DNA of 64,000 nucleotides from Pseudomonas brassicacearum (GTDB taxonomy: Bacteria; Pseudomonadota; Gammaproteobacteria; Pseudomonadales; Pseudomonadaceae). Of this stretch, positions 1 through 10,029 are shown piece after piece. The notes under the pieces were generated by a model. The model was not told the origin of the DNA and made no database searches. It saw only the letters and a program-made list of their open reading frames with translations. Location: assembly GCF_003732265.1 (NCBI RefSeq), contig NZ_MOBK01000004.1:186001-250000 (forward strand), read 5' to 3'. The position numbers and the translations under genes were made by a program. The first letter of the stretch is position 1; each line of letters starts with the position of its first letter.

Positions 1-575
1 AGCGTGCCAGCGGCGAGGCCGGCAATCGCCTGAATCACCGCCGGTGGGCCCATCTCTGCCAGACGATCATGCAGGCTGCCACCGGTGTCTTGCGCGCTGA
101 TCGGCGTGGTGACTTTGAGCAACATCGGCCCGGTGTCCAGGCCCAGTTCCATGCGCATCACGGTCACGCCGCTTTCACTGTCGCCCGCTTCGACGGCGCG
201 CTGGATCGGCGCCGCCCCGCGCCAGCGTGGCAGCAGGGATGCGTGGCTGTTGATGCAACCCAGGCGCGGAATATCCAGCACCACTTGCGGCAGGATCAGG
301 CCGTACGCGACCACCACCAGCAGGTCTGGCTTGAGCGCGGCCAGTTCGGCCTGAGCGTCTTCGTTGCGCAGGGTCGGCGGCTGCAACACCGGGATGTTGT
401 TTTCCAACGCCAACTGCTTGACCGGGCTCGGCATCAGCTTTTGCCCACGGCCCGCCGGACGGTCCGGTTGGGTGTAGACCGCGACGATCTCATAAGGGCT
501 GTCGAGCAGGGCCTTGAGGTGTTCGGCGGCGAATTCCGGGGTGCCGGCAAAGACGATGCGCAGTGGCTCAGTCAT
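1..575 (-). CDS. fmt: Methionyl-tRNA formyltransferase, 3' part outside the window
   Basis: Formylates the amino group of initiator Met-tRNA using 10-formyl-tetrahydrofolate, in the cytosol. The visible N-terminal 191 codons begin [20 protein letters not shown], a Rossmann-like opening typical of the family. Around residue 107 they carry the conserved segment [17 protein letters not shown], with the catalytic Asn-x-His-x-Ser and the PRWRGAAP loop. The stop lies beyond position 1, so the protein is partial only because of the window edge. It lies directly downstream of def on the same strand, the usual bacterial pairing, but a strong terminator-like hairpin separates the two. Confidence 0.96.
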   Translation of the reverse strand, partial: MTEPLRIVFAGTPEFAAEHLKALLDSPYEIVAVYTQPDRPAGRGQKLMPSPVKQLALENNIPVLQPPTLRNEDAQAELAALKPDLLVVVAYGLILPQVVLDIPRLGCINSHASLLPRWRGAAPIQRAVEAGDSESGVTVMRMELGLDTGPMLLKVTTPISAQDTGGSLHDRLAEMGPPAVIQAIAGLAAGT

Positions 576-586
576 GTAAAAGGTCT

Positions 587-620
587 CACAAAAGAAAAAG
601 GCTTGCCGCAGCAAGCCTTT
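587..620 (-). terminator. Rho-independent terminator or attenuator between def and fmt
   Basis: Read on the minus strand, a perfect 10-bp stem (AAAGGCTTGC / GCAAGCCTTT, four-base loop TGCG) runs straight into TTTCTTTT. It lies 13 nt after the def stop and ends only about a dozen bases before the fmt ATG. It should stop much of the def transcript or attenuate fmt. Confidence 0.8.
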
Positions 621-632
621 GAAAGGAGGGCA

Positions 633-1139
633 TCAAGCGTTCTGGCGATGGAGCTTTTCCAGTTTCTTCTTGATTCGGTCGCGTTTGAGACTGGACAGGT
701 AGTCGACGAACAATTTGCCATTCAGGTGGTCGCATTCATGCTGGATGCACACGGCGAGCAGGCCTTCGGCGATCAGTTCGTAAGGCTGGCCGTCGCGGTC
801 CAGGGCCTTGATCCTGACCTTCTGTGGGCGATCGACGTTTTCGTAGAAGCCCGGCACCGAGAGGCAGCCTTCCTGGTATTGCTCCATCTCGTCGGTCAGG
901 GTCTCGAACTCGGGGTTGATGAACACCCGTGGTTCGCTGCGGTCTTCGGAGAGGTCCATCACCACGATCCGTTTGTGCACGTTGACCTGGGTCGCGGCGA
1001 GGCCGATGCCTGGCGCTTCATACATTGTTTCAAACATGTCATCGACCAACTGACGCACTTCGTCGTCCACTACGGCCACAGGTTTGGCGATAGTGCGCAG
1101 GCGCGAGTCGGGAAATTCGAGGATGTCTAAAATGGCCAT
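633..1139 (-). CDS. def: Peptide deformylase
   Basis: Metal-dependent hydrolase that removes the formyl group from the first methionine of new proteins at the ribosome. All three family motifs are present: GIGLAATQV (residues 44-52), EGCLS (90-94, metal ligand Cys92) and HECDH (134-138, the two metal His and the catalytic Glu). The 168-residue length is standard for the proteobacterial enzyme. It is divergent from the LysM gene (shared upstream region 1140-1307) and precedes fmt, so formylation and deformylation genes are adjacent. Confidence 0.98.
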   Translation of the reverse strand: MAILDILEFPDSRLRTIAKPVAVVDDEVRQLVDDMFETMYEAPGIGLAATQVNVHKRIVVMDLSEDRSEPRVFINPEFETLTDEMEQYQEGCLSVPGFYENVDRPQKVRIKALDRDGQPYELIAEGLLAVCIQHECDHLNGKLFVDYLSSLKRDRIKKKLEKLHRQNA

Positions 1140-1307
1140 AAGCTTGATTGCTGCACATGTGAGGAAAGTCGGGTCGATGGCCTGGCGGGTCCGAAGATGC
1201 AGGCTACCGTTGTAAAACGTAGCTCCCTTTTCTTAGTAAAGCACGGGGAGCGAGCCACGAAGGCTCTGGCGTTTTACGCGAACGCACATAATAAAGGGAT
1301 TCACCGC

Positions 1308-2333
1308 ATGAGGAAATCACTACTCGCCTTGCTCCTTCTGGCTTCGGCCGGTGTGGCGCACGGGCAAGTGCAACTCAAGGAAGGTTTTCCACAGCAATAC
1401 ACAGTGGTTGCGGGGGACACGCTCTGGGACATCTCCGGTAAATACCTGCGCCAGCCGTGGCAATGGCCCGAGCTGTGGCAGGCCAATCCGCAAATCGAAA
1501 ACCCCAATCTCATCTACCCTGGCGACTCGCTGGCGCTGGTCTACGTCAACGGCCAGCCGCGGCTGACCCTCAATCGCGGTGCATCGCGCGGCACGATCAA
1601 GCTTTCGCCTCGGGTGCGCAGTTCGCCGGTGGCCGAAGCGATCCCGAGCATTCCGCTGCGTTCTATCAACAGCTTTTTGCTGAGCAACCGCATCGTCGAC
1701 AAGGTCGAGGATTTCAACGAGGCACCCTACATCGTCGCCGGCGATGCCGAACGCGTGCTGAGCGGCACCGGAGACCGCATCTTTGCCCGCGGTCATTTCG
1801 ATCCCGATCAACCGGTTTACGGGATCTTCCGTCAGGGCAAGGTCTACACCGATCCCGAGACCAAAGAGTTTTTGGGGATCAACGCCGACGACATTGGTGG
1901 CGGCGAAATTGTCGCCACTGAAGGCGACGTCGCTACCCTCGCCTTGCAGCGTACGACCCAGGAAGTGCGCCTCGGCGACCGCTTGTTCAGCGGCGAAGAA
2001 CGCTCGATCAACTCGACCTTCATGCCCAGCGCGCCGAAAAATCCGGTCAACGGGCTGATCATCGATGTGCCGCGCGGCGTGACGCAGATTGGCGCGCTGG
2101 ATGTGGTCACGCTGAACAAAGGGCAGCGTGATGGCCTCGTCGAAGGCAACGTGCTGGTGGTGATGAAAACCGGCGAAACCGTTCGCGACCGGATCACTGG
2201 CCAACCGCTGAAGATCCCCGATGAGCAGGCCGGATTGCTGATGGTTTTCCGCACCTACGACAAGCTCAGCTACGGGCTGGTGCTGAACGCTTCGCGCTCG
2301 TTGGCCGTGATGGACAAGGTGCGAAATCCGTAA
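1308..2333 (+). CDS. LysM-domain periplasmic protein
   Basis: A 341-residue exported protein. A clean signal peptide (MRKSLLALLLLASAGVAHG) is followed at about residues 28-75 by a LysM peptidoglycan-binding module (YTVVAGDTLWDISGKYL ... NPNLIYPGDSLAL). The rest of about 260 residues has no motif I recognise. The ATG at 1308 is chosen because it has an AAAGGGA ribosome site and opens the signal peptide; an in-frame ATG 37 codons upstream would bury it. Conserved in pseudomonads between def and dprA. A cell-wall role is inferred from the LysM domain. Confidence 0.9.
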   Translation: MRKSLLALLLLASAGVAHGQVQLKEGFPQQYTVVAGDTLWDISGKYLRQPWQWPELWQANPQIENPNLIYPGDSLALVYVNGQPRLTLNRGASRGTIKLSPRVRSSPVAEAIPSIPLRSINSFLLSNRIVDKVEDFNEAPYIVAGDAERVLSGTGDRIFARGHFDPDQPVYGIFRQGKVYTDPETKEFLGINADDIGGGEIVATEGDVATLALQRTTQEVRLGDRLFSGEERSINSTFMPSAPKNPVNGLIIDVPRGVTQIGALDVVTLNKGQRDGLVEGNVLVVMKTGETVRDRITGQPLKIPDEQAGLLMVFRTYDKLSYGLVLNASRSLAVMDKVRNP

Positions 2334-2413
2334 GCAGGCTCCACAAGTTACCAACAGAGTTATCCACAGCTTATTCCCGTTTGAACGGGGCCCATAACGA
2401 TCAAGGATGATCC

Positions 2414-3514
2414 ATGTCACTGCCTGCCATTACTCCGGTTTCCCCTGCGGAACTGGAAGCTCGTTTACGTTTGCACCGTTTGCCGGAACTCGGCCCGGCG
2501 CGTTTCAAGAAGCTGCTTGAAGCCTTCGGCTCGGCGTCCAAAGCCATCAGTGCGCCGGCCAGTGCCTGGCGTTCGCTGGGCTTGCCGTTGGCGTGCGCCG
2601 AGGCTCGCCGGGCCGATGATGTGCGTGATGGCGCCAGCCACGCATTGGCCTGGCTAGAGCGTCCGGGCCAGCATTTACTGATGTGGGACCAGCCTGACTA
2701 CCCGGCGCTGCTGGCGGAAATCAGCGACGCACCGCCGCTATTGTTCGTGGCGGGCGATCCGGGAATTCTGGAAAAGCCGCAGCTGGCGATGGTTGGCAGT
2801 CGCCGCGCTTCACGGCCGGGCATGGACACCGCTGCCGCATTTTCCCGCAGTCTGGCGGGCGCCGGTTTCGTCATCACCAGCGGTCTGGCACTGGGCATTG
2901 ATGCGGCCGCGCATCAAGCCGCACTGGATGTGGGCGGGCGAACGGTCGGTGTACTTGGCACGGGACTTGAAAAGTTTTATCCACAGCGCAATCGTCGACT
3001 GGCCGACGCCATGATTGCGTCGGGCAGTGCGGTGCTTTCGGAGTTCCCGCTGGACGCCGGCCCCACCGCCAGCAACTTCCCCCGGCGCAATCGAATCATC
3101 AGCGGTTTGTCGCTTGGTGTGCTGGTGGTCGAGGCGAGTGTGGCGAGTGGTTCGTTGATCACCGCGAGGCTGGCGGCGGAGCAAGGTCGGGAGGTGTATG
3201 CGATTCCTGGATCGATCCATCACCCTGGCGCCAAGGGCTGTCATCAGTTGATCCGCGACGGCGCGATGCTGGTGGAGACCATCGAACATATCCTCGAAGC
3301 CTTGCGCGGCTGGCGACAGTTGCCGTTGTACAGCGAAGCTACTTCGGTGACCCATCCATTGCTCATGCTGTTACACGCGGCCCCGCACACCAGTGAAGCG
3401 TTGTCCGTCACCAGCGGCTGGGCCCTGCCCAAAGTGCTGGCCGCGTTGACCGAGCTGGAAATGGATGGCCGCGCCGTTTGCGAAAGCGGGCGCTGGTTTG
3501 CGCGGGTGAGCTAG
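2414..3514 (+). CDS. dprA: DNA-processing protein DprA
   Basis: Single-strand DNA-binding protein that loads RecA on incoming DNA during natural transformation (family knowledge). The 366 residues comprise an N-terminal SAM-like region, the Rossmann-like DprA core beginning near residue 125 (LAMVGSRRAS, then SGLALGIDAAAH, then FPRRNRIISGLS and AIPGSIHHPGAKGCHQLI), and a C-terminal winged-helix-like segment. Full length for the family. It lies 80 nt downstream of the LysM gene and just ahead of tsaC, the common Pseudomonas order. No other competence gene is visible here. Confidence 0.97.
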   Translation: MSLPAITPVSPAELEARLRLHRLPELGPARFKKLLEAFGSASKAISAPASAWRSLGLPLACAEARRADDVRDGASHALAWLERPGQHLLMWDQPDYPALLAEISDAPPLLFVAGDPGILEKPQLAMVGSRRASRPGMDTAAAFSRSLAGAGFVITSGLALGIDAAAHQAALDVGGRTVGVLGTGLEKFYPQRNRRLADAMIASGSAVLSEFPLDAGPTASNFPRRNRIISGLSLGVLVVEASVASGSLITARLAAEQGREVYAIPGSIHHPGAKGCHQLIRDGAMLVETIEHILEALRGWRQLPLYSEATSVTHPLLMLLHAAPHTSEALSVTSGWALPKVLAALTELEMDGRAVCESGRWFARVS

Positions 3515-3568
3515 GTTTTATAAGGAAGATCGGTAAACTGCGCAGAGCCTTTTTCCGGAGAGTTTTTC

Positions 3569-4126
3569 ATGGTCAACAGTTGGCGTGTGCAGCAAGCCGC
3601 GCAAGCCGTTCGCGCAGGGGCGGTGATTGCCTATCCAACCGAAGCGGTCTGGGGGCTGGGTTGCGACCCGTGGGACGAAGAGGCGGTTGAGCGTCTGTTG
3701 ATGCTCAAGGGCCGGAATGTGGGCAAGGGGCTGATTCTGGTTGCCGACAATATCCGGCAGTTCGACTTCCTCTTCGAAGACTTCCCGGAACTGTGGATGG
3801 ACCGCATGGCCTGTACCTGGCCGGGACCGAACACCTGGCTGGTGCCGCATCAGAACCTGTTGCCGCAGTGGATCACCGGGGTGCATGAAACCGTGGCGTT
3901 GCGGGTCAGCGATCATCCGCTGGTGCGCGATTTGTGCGCGATTGTCGGGCCGCTGGTGTCGACCTCGGCCAATCCGCAGGGACGGCCGGCGGCGCGCACG
4001 CGGATTCGCGTGGAGCAGTATTTCCGTGGGCAGCTGGATCTGGTGTTGGGCGGGAACCTGGGGGGGCGCAAGAATCCGAGCGTTATCCGGGATCTGGCGA
4101 CCGGCCACGTTGTGCGTCAGGGCTGA
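3569..4126 (+). CDS. tsaC: L-threonylcarbamoyladenylate synthase (YrdC/Sua5 type)
   Basis: Makes threonylcarbamoyl-AMP from threonine, bicarbonate and ATP for the t6A37 modification of ANN-decoding tRNAs. The 185-residue, single-domain protein is of the short TsaC type and lacks the Sua5 C-terminal extension. Seen: [14 protein letters not shown] near the N-terminus, the [11 protein letters not shown] nucleotide-binding region, and the conserved [10 protein letters not shown] segment. It lies 54 nt after dprA, likely in the same transcript, and is followed by a REP element. Confidence 0.96.
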   Translation: MVNSWRVQQAAQAVRAGAVIAYPTEAVWGLGCDPWDEEAVERLLMLKGRNVGKGLILVADNIRQFDFLFEDFPELWMDRMACTWPGPNTWLVPHQNLLPQWITGVHETVALRVSDHPLVRDLCAIVGPLVSTSANPQGRPAARTRIRVEQYFRGQLDLVLGGNLGGRKNPSVIRDLATGHVVRQG

Positions 4127-4140
4127 TACCCAGCAGACCT

Positions 4141-4262
4141 GTGGCGAGGGAGCTTGCTCCCGCTGGGCTGCGAAGCGGCCCCGCTTTTCTTCTGGAGGAA
4201 AGGGGACTGCTGCGCAGTCCAACGGGGCGATGCGGCGTTCCGACAAGCCCCCTCGCCACAGG
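4141..4262. repeat. REP/BIME element, GGGGGCTTG family
   Basis: Two inverted copies of a GTGGCGAGGG...CTTGCTCCCG palindrome (the far copy reads CAAGCCCCCTCGCCAC) flank a GC-rich spacer, between the convergent tsaC and qor genes. Confidence 0.85.
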
Positions 4263-4268
4263 TCGGTG

Positions 4269-5246
4269 TTATGGCAACAAAACAGTCGAGCCAGTCGTGC
4301 GTCGTGCCGACAACTCGGTCTGCGCCTTCGCCGCATCAGCCAGCGGATACGTGTGACTGATGTCCACGTTCAACTTCCCGCTGATGATCATCTCAAACAA
4401 CTCATCCGCCATCCGCTGCAGGTTCTCGGCATTGTTGGCGTAAGTCCCGAGCGTCGGCCGGGTCACGTACAGCGAACCCTTCGCCGCCAGTATCCCCAGG
4501 TTCACCCCATCCACTGCACCGGACGCATTACCAAAGCTCACCACCAACCCGCGGGGCGCTACGCTATCGAGCGACGTCAGCCACGTGTCCTTGCCTACGC
4601 CGTCGTACACCACCGGTACCTTTTTCCCGTCGGTCAATTCCAGTACGCGTTGTGCGACGTTTTCATGGCTGTAGTCGATGGTCGCCCAGGCACCGTTGGC
4701 CTTGGCCAGTGCGGCTTTCTCCGGCGAGCTGACCGTGCCGATCAACTTCACGCCCAGCGCCCTGGCCCATTGGCAGGCCAGCGAACCGACACCCCCGGCA
4801 GCGGCGTGGAACAGCACGGTTTCGCCACCCTTGAGTTCATAAGTCTGACGCAGCAGGTACTGCACCGTCAGGCCCTTGAGCATCACCCCGGCCGCCGTTT
4901 CGAAGCTGATCGCCTCCGGCAGCAGCACCAGATTGGCCTCGGGCAACACGTGAACGTCGCTGTAGGCGCCTAACGGACCGCTGCCGTAAGCCACGCGATC
5001 ACCGACCTTGAAGCGGGTCACTTCGCTGCCCACTGCTTCGACGATGCCCGCACCTTCCGAACCCAGGCCCGACGGCAGGGCGGGTGGTGGATAGAGGCCG
5101 CTGCGGTAATAGGTGTCGATGAAGTTCAGGCCGATGGCCTTGTTGGCGACGCGGACTTGTTGCGGGCCGGGCTCGGCGGGTTGGTACTCGACGTACTCGA
5201 GCACTTCGGGGCCGCCATGGGCGCGGAACTGGATTCGCTTTGCCAT
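4269..5246 (-). CDS. qor: NADPH:quinone oxidoreductase, zinc-independent MDR family
   Basis: Cytosolic medium-chain dehydrogenase/reductase that reduces quinones with NADPH. The 325 residues start MAKRIQFRAHGGPEVLEYVE. They carry an N-terminal GroES-like domain (VGDRVAYGSGPLGAYSDV) and a Rossmann motif (LFHAAAGGVGSLACQWA near residue 145), and lack the structural-zinc Cys cluster, as expected for Qor. The reading frame stays open far upstream without similarity, so the ATG at 5246 is taken: it matches the family N-terminus and follows an AGGAG-type site. It is divergent from hemF. Confidence 0.95.
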   Translation of the reverse strand: MAKRIQFRAHGGPEVLEYVEYQPAEPGPQQVRVANKAIGLNFIDTYYRSGLYPPPALPSGLGSEGAGIVEAVGSEVTRFKVGDRVAYGSGPLGAYSDVHVLPEANLVLLPEAISFETAAGVMLKGLTVQYLLRQTYELKGGETVLFHAAAGGVGSLACQWARALGVKLIGTVSSPEKAALAKANGAWATIDYSHENVAQRVLELTDGKKVPVVYDGVGKDTWLTSLDSVAPRGLVVSFGNASGAVDGVNLGILAAKGSLYVTRPTLGTYANNAENLQRMADELFEMIISGKLNVDISHTYPLADAAKAQTELSARRTTGSTVLLP

Positions 5247-5366
5247 CAGAACTCTCCTTAGGTCATTTGCCAAGCGCCCTATCGGACTCCTAACCCTGAT
5301 CTTCGTCAACTGCGGTGAAGCAAGGTGCGGTGTTATCCTACGCAGCAATTTGCCGCCGGCCATTGA

Positions 5367-6317
<951 letters not shown>

Positions 6318-6330
6318 ACGAGGAGTTCTG

Positions 6331-7152
6331 ATGGACCGTTACGTCGTATTCGGTAACCCGATTGGCCACAGCAAGTCACCGCTGATCCACCGCTTGTTCG
6401 CCGAGCAAACGGCTCAGCAACTGGACTACAGCACCTCACTGGCGCCGCTCGACGATTTTTCCGACTTCGCCCGGGCGTTTTTCCGCGAAGGTCGCGGCGC
6501 CAATGTGACGGTGCCGTTCAAGGAGGACGCCTTCCGCCTGGCCGACAGCCTGACGGAACGTGCGCAACGAGCTGGCGCGGTGAATACCTTAAGCAAACTC
6601 GCCGATGGCAGCCTGCTGGGAGATAACACCGACGGCGCCGGGCTGGTGCGGGACCTGACGGTCAACGCCGGTTTCAGCCTCAAGGGCAAACGCATCCTGC
6701 TGCTCGGCGCGGGCGGCGCGGTGCGTGGTGCACTGGAACCGCTGCTGGCCGAGCAACCGGCCTCGGTGATCATCGCCAACCGCACGGTGGAAAAAGCCGA
6801 GCTGCTGGCGGAGTTGTTCTCGGACCTGGGGCCGGTGTCGGCCAGCGGTTTCGATTGGCTGAAGGAATCGGTGGACCTGATCATCAACGCAACATCGGCG
6901 AGCCTGTCCGGTGATGTGCCGCCGATTGCCGGCAGCTTGATCGAGCCGGGCAAGACCGTTTGCTACGACATGATGTATGGCAAGGAACCGACTTCGTTCT
7001 GTCGCTGGGCCACGGAACATGGCGCGGCGGTGTCGATGGATGGTTTGGGCATGCTCGCGGAGCAGGCGGCGGAAGCGTTTTTCCTGTGGCGCGGTGTGCG
7101 TCCGGATACAGCGCCGGTGCTGGCCGAACTCCGCCGGCAATTAGCGCTGTAG
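6331..7152 (+). CDS. aroE: Shikimate dehydrogenase (NADP+)
   Basis: Reduces 3-dehydroshikimate to shikimate in aromatic amino acid synthesis. The 273-residue protein has the substrate-binding HSKSPLIH at residues 13-20, NVTVPFKE with the catalytic Lys, NTDGAGL, and the nucleotide-binding [13 protein letters not shown] followed by IANRTVEKA, which is NADP-type (Asn-Arg-Thr). It directly follows hemF, probably co-transcribed, with a REP element downstream. Confidence 0.98.
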   Translation: MDRYVVFGNPIGHSKSPLIHRLFAEQTAQQLDYSTSLAPLDDFSDFARAFFREGRGANVTVPFKEDAFRLADSLTERAQRAGAVNTLSKLADGSLLGDNTDGAGLVRDLTVNAGFSLKGKRILLLGAGGAVRGALEPLLAEQPASVIIANRTVEKAELLAELFSDLGPVSASGFDWLKESVDLIINATSASLSGDVPPIAGSLIEPGKTVCYDMMYGKEPTSFCRWATEHGAAVSMDGLGMLAEQAAEAFFLWRGVRPDTAPVLAELRRQLAL

Positions 7153-7158
7153 GCTTTT

Positions 7159-7253
7159 GTGGCGAGGGGGCTTGCCCCCGTTCGGCCGCGAAGCGGTCGT
7201 GCCCTTTTTGGGGACGGCTTCGCCCTCCAACGGGGGCAAGCCCCCTCGCCGCA
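7159..7253. repeat. REP/BIME element, GGGGGCTTG family
   Basis: Inverted pair GTGGCGAGGGGGCTTGCCCC and GGGGCAAGCCCCCTCGCCGC around a spacer, between the convergent aroE and SulP genes. Confidence 0.9.
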
Positions 7254-7279
7254 GGTTATGCGGTAGTCAGTCCAGGCAA

Positions 7280-8848
7280 TCAGTCTTCAAACCGGATCGG
7301 GCACTTCTCCGCCCCTTCCAGCTTCCTCAACTCCTCCACCACCTGCGGCCGCGCGCGGCGCAGCGTCAGGCTGCGATCCTGCTTCAGCAGTCGCCGCGCT
7401 TCCTGATGCAACATTTCCACCCCTGAATAATCGATGAAGTTGATCTGCTGCGCCTCGATCACCACGCGCACGCCGTGCAGGCGTTGCAGGCGCACTTGCA
7501 GGTAATGGCTGGCGCCGAAGAAGATCGAACCACCCACCCGCAGAATGTCTTCATCCCCTTCGCGAGAATGCTGAACCCGCGGTTGCGAGGTGCGTTTGAG
7601 GTAGAAGAACAACGAAGCGAGCACCCCGGCATAAATCGCCGTCTGCAACTCCAGCAGCAGCGTCGCGACACAGGTCAGCGCCATCACCACGAATTCCGCG
7701 CGACTGACGCGCAACAGCGCACGAATCCCGCGATGGTCCACCAGACCCCAGGCGATCAGCAGGATGCTGCCGGCCATGGCCGGGATCGGGATGTGAGCGA
7801 TCAACCCGGCGCCGAAAATCGCGAACAGCGCCACCCACACGGCCGAGAACACCCCGGCCATCGGTGAGCAGGCGCCGGCTTCATAACTCAAACCCGAACG
7901 TGTGAAGGACCCGGCAGACAGCGAACCGGAAAAAAACGCCCCGATGATGTTCGACAGGCCTTGGGCGCGGACTTCCTGATTCGCGTCGAGCAATTGCTGC
8001 GAGCGGGCCGACAACGAGCGGGCAATCGACAGGCTGGTCACCAGCCCTAGCATGCCCACCGCCACCGCACTCGGCAGCAGACGCAGGATCAGGTCCAGAT
8101 CCAGCGGCACCGGGCTGAACGGCGGCAAGCGTCCGACGAAGGCGCTGACCAACTTCACATGGCCGAACATCGCTGGCCACAGCCACACCATCAGCCCGGC
8201 GAGTACCAGCGTGATCAACAGGGTAGGCCAGCGCGGCAGCAACATCTTCAGCACCACGCCGACGACGACCGTCGCCAGCCCCAGCACCAACGACGGTTTA
8301 TCCAAAGCGCCGAGGTGCTTGAACAACATCAGGAAGCTGTCCAGCGCCGTGGCCTGGCTGGGCAAATCCAACCCCAGCAAGTTCGGCAATTGCCCGATGG
8401 CAATCACCACCGCCGCACCGAGGGTGAAACCCAGCACCACCGAATGCGAGACGAAATTCACCAGGGCACCGAACCGCAGCATGCCGAGCAACCATTGGAA
8501 AATTCCGGCCAGCAGCGTCAGCAGCAGGATCAGCGTGATGTAGTCCTGTGACGCGGGGACGGCCAGCGGACTGACGCTGGCGAACAGGACAATGGAGATC
8601 GCCGCCGTAGGACCGCAGATCAAATGCCACGACGAACCCCACAGGCAGGCGATCAACACCGGGATGATCGCGGCGTATAAGCCGTATTCCGGTGGGAGAC
8701 CGGCGATCAGCGCGTAGGCAATGGACTGCGGCAACGCGAGAATCGCCCCGCTGAGGCCGACGATCAGGTCACGCCCGACGCTGGCGCGGGTTTGCCGGGG
8801 CAACCAACTGAGGAAGGGGAAGAGTGAATGGCGGCTGGGGAAGGCCAT
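7280..8848 (-). CDS. SulP-family anion transporter with STAS domain
   Basis: Inner-membrane SLC26/SulP permease of 522 residues. It has many hydrophobic helices, an N-terminal SulP signature (GLSGAILALPQSIAYALIAGLPPEYGLYAAIIP, shown here only in part) and a C-terminal STAS domain (about residues 415-510, with INFIDYSGVEMLHQEA). The substrate could be sulfate, bicarbonate or another anion; sequence alone does not decide. The ATG at 8848 is preferred over one 16 codons upstream because GAGAGGA lies just before it. The closeness to choline-sulfatase, which releases sulfate, is suggestive but may be chance. Confidence 0.9.
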   Translation of the reverse strand: MAFPSRHSLFPFLSWLPRQTRASVGRDLIVGLSGAILALPQSIAYALIAGLPPEYGLYAAIIPVLIACLWGSSWHLICGPTAAISIVLFASVSPLAVPASQDYITLILLLTLLAGIFQWLLGMLRFGALVNFVSHSVVLGFTLGAAVVIAIGQLPNLLGLDLPSQATALDSFLMLFKHLGALDKPSLVLGLATVVVGVVLKMLLPRWPTLLITLVLAGLMVWLWPAMFGHVKLVSAFVGRLPPFSPVPLDLDLILRLLPSAVAVGMLGLVTSLSIARSLSARSQQLLDANQEVRAQGLSNIIGAFFSGSLSAGSFTRSGLSYEAGACSPMAGVFSAVWVALFAIFGAGLIAHIPIPAMAGSILLIAWGLVDHRGIRALLRVSRAEFVVMALTCVATLLLELQTAIYAGVLASLFFYLKRTSQPRVQHSREGDEDILRVGGSIFFGASHYLQVRLQRLHGVRVVIEAQQINFIDYSGVEMLHQEARRLLKQDRSLTLRRARPQVVEELRKLEGAEKCPIRFED

Positions 8849-8940
8849 GGGTCCTCTCGGGTGGGGTTTTGGCGCAAGGGTAGCAGGGTCACGCAATCAT
8901 TGTGGTCAGGGGAGCTTGCTGTGGTGAGGATTGGCTTTTT

Positions 8941-9070
8941 GTGGTGAGGGGGCTTGCCCCCGTTGGACGGCGCAGCCGTCCCAAATCAGCAGCCACTGCT
9001 TGTCAGATAAACCGCATGCAATGGTTAAACGATTGCTTTGCAATCGAACGGGGGCAAGCCCCCTCGCCAC
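8941..9070. repeat. REP/BIME element, GGGGGCTTG family
   Basis: Inverted pair (GTGGTGAGGGGGCTTGCCCC at the left, GGGGCAAGCCCCCTCGCCAC at the right) with an unusually long internal spacer. A degenerate half copy lies just left (8912-8935). Confidence 0.85.
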
Positions 9071-9092
9071 AAAAGCCCCCACACACATTGGC

Positions 9093-10013
9093 TTAGAGTT
9101 TGGCTTTGACTGCCGGCAACGCGTCCTTGCCATCCGCTGTCTTCACGCCGTCCAGCCACTTATCCAGCACTGCCGGATTGGCCTTGATCCACGCCTTGGC
9201 CGCGTCCGCATTGCTGACTTTCTTGTTCACCACCTCGGCCATGATGCTGTTCTCCATGTCCTGGGTGAAGCTCAGGTTGGTCAGCAGCTTGCCCACGTTC
9301 GGGCAGGCTTCGGCGTAGCCCTTGCGGGTCAGGGTGTGCACGCTGCCGGTGTCACCGAAGTACTTCTCGCCGCCCTTCAGGTAATGCATTTTCAGCTGCA
9401 CGTTCATCGGGTGCGGGGTCCAGCCGAGGAAGGTGACGAATTTCTGTTTCTTCACCGCGCGAGACACTTCGGCCAGCATCGCCTGCTCGCTGGACTCGAC
9501 CAGTTTCCACTGGCCCATGTCGAAGTCGTTCTTCTTGATGATTTCCTGCAACGAGATGTTCGCTGGCGCGCCCGAGCCAATGCCATAGATCTTCTTGTCG
9601 AACTTGTCGGCGAATTTGTTCAGGTCGGCAAAGTTATGCACACCCGCGTCCCACACGTAGTCCGGAACGGCGAGGGTGAACTCGGTGCCGTCGAGGTTCT
9701 TCGCCAACTGCGTGACATCGCCGGTGGCCACGAACTTGTCGTAGAAGCCCTGCTGCGCCGGCATCCAGTTACCCAGGAATACGTCGACCTGGCCATCCTT
9801 CAACCCGCCGAAGGTAATCGGCACCGCGAGGGTGTCGACCTTGGCCTTGTAGCCCATGCCATCCAGCAGAAACCCGGTGATGGCGTTGGTCGCGGCAATG
9901 TCGCTCCAGCCAGGGTCGGCCATTTTCACCGTCTCGCAGCTTTGATCGGCAAAGGCCGATGCGCTGCCCAGAGCCAAAAGCCCGACCGTCAGTACTGTGG
10001 ATAACTTTTGCAT
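9093..10013 (-). CDS. choX: Choline ABC transporter substrate-binding protein
   Basis: Periplasmic binding protein of the ChoX/OpuAC family delivering choline to an ABC importer. The 306-residue protein has a clear Sec signal peptide cut after residues ASAFA. The mature part shows the aromatic-rich betaine/choline-binding pattern, including DPGWSD, FLGNWMPAQQGFYD and FLGWTPHPMN. It lies 16 nt downstream of betC on the same strand, an operon suggesting uptake of choline or choline derivatives next to choline-O-sulfate hydrolysis. The permease and ATPase partners (choWV) are not in this window. The start follows the mature-signal logic; an in-frame start 22 codons upstream lacks a signal peptide. 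Confidence 0.92.
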   Translation of the reverse strand: MQKLSTVLTVGLLALGSASAFADQSCETVKMADPGWSDIAATNAITGFLLDGMGYKAKVDTLAVPITFGGLKDGQVDVFLGNWMPAQQGFYDKFVATGDVTQLAKNLDGTEFTLAVPDYVWDAGVHNFADLNKFADKFDKKIYGIGSGAPANISLQEIIKKNDFDMGQWKLVESSEQAMLAEVSRAVKKQKFVTFLGWTPHPMNVQLKMHYLKGGEKYFGDTGSVHTLTRKGYAEACPNVGKLLTNLSFTQDMENSIMAEVVNKKVSNADAAKAWIKANPAVLDKWLDGVKTADGKDALPAVKAKL

Positions 10014-10029
10014 GGACTTCCCCTTAACA

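Noticed and set aside
69..1130. Long plus-strand open frame of about 350 codons
   Set aside because: Antisense shadow of fmt and def; composition is biased by the GC-rich opposite frame and it shows no family features.
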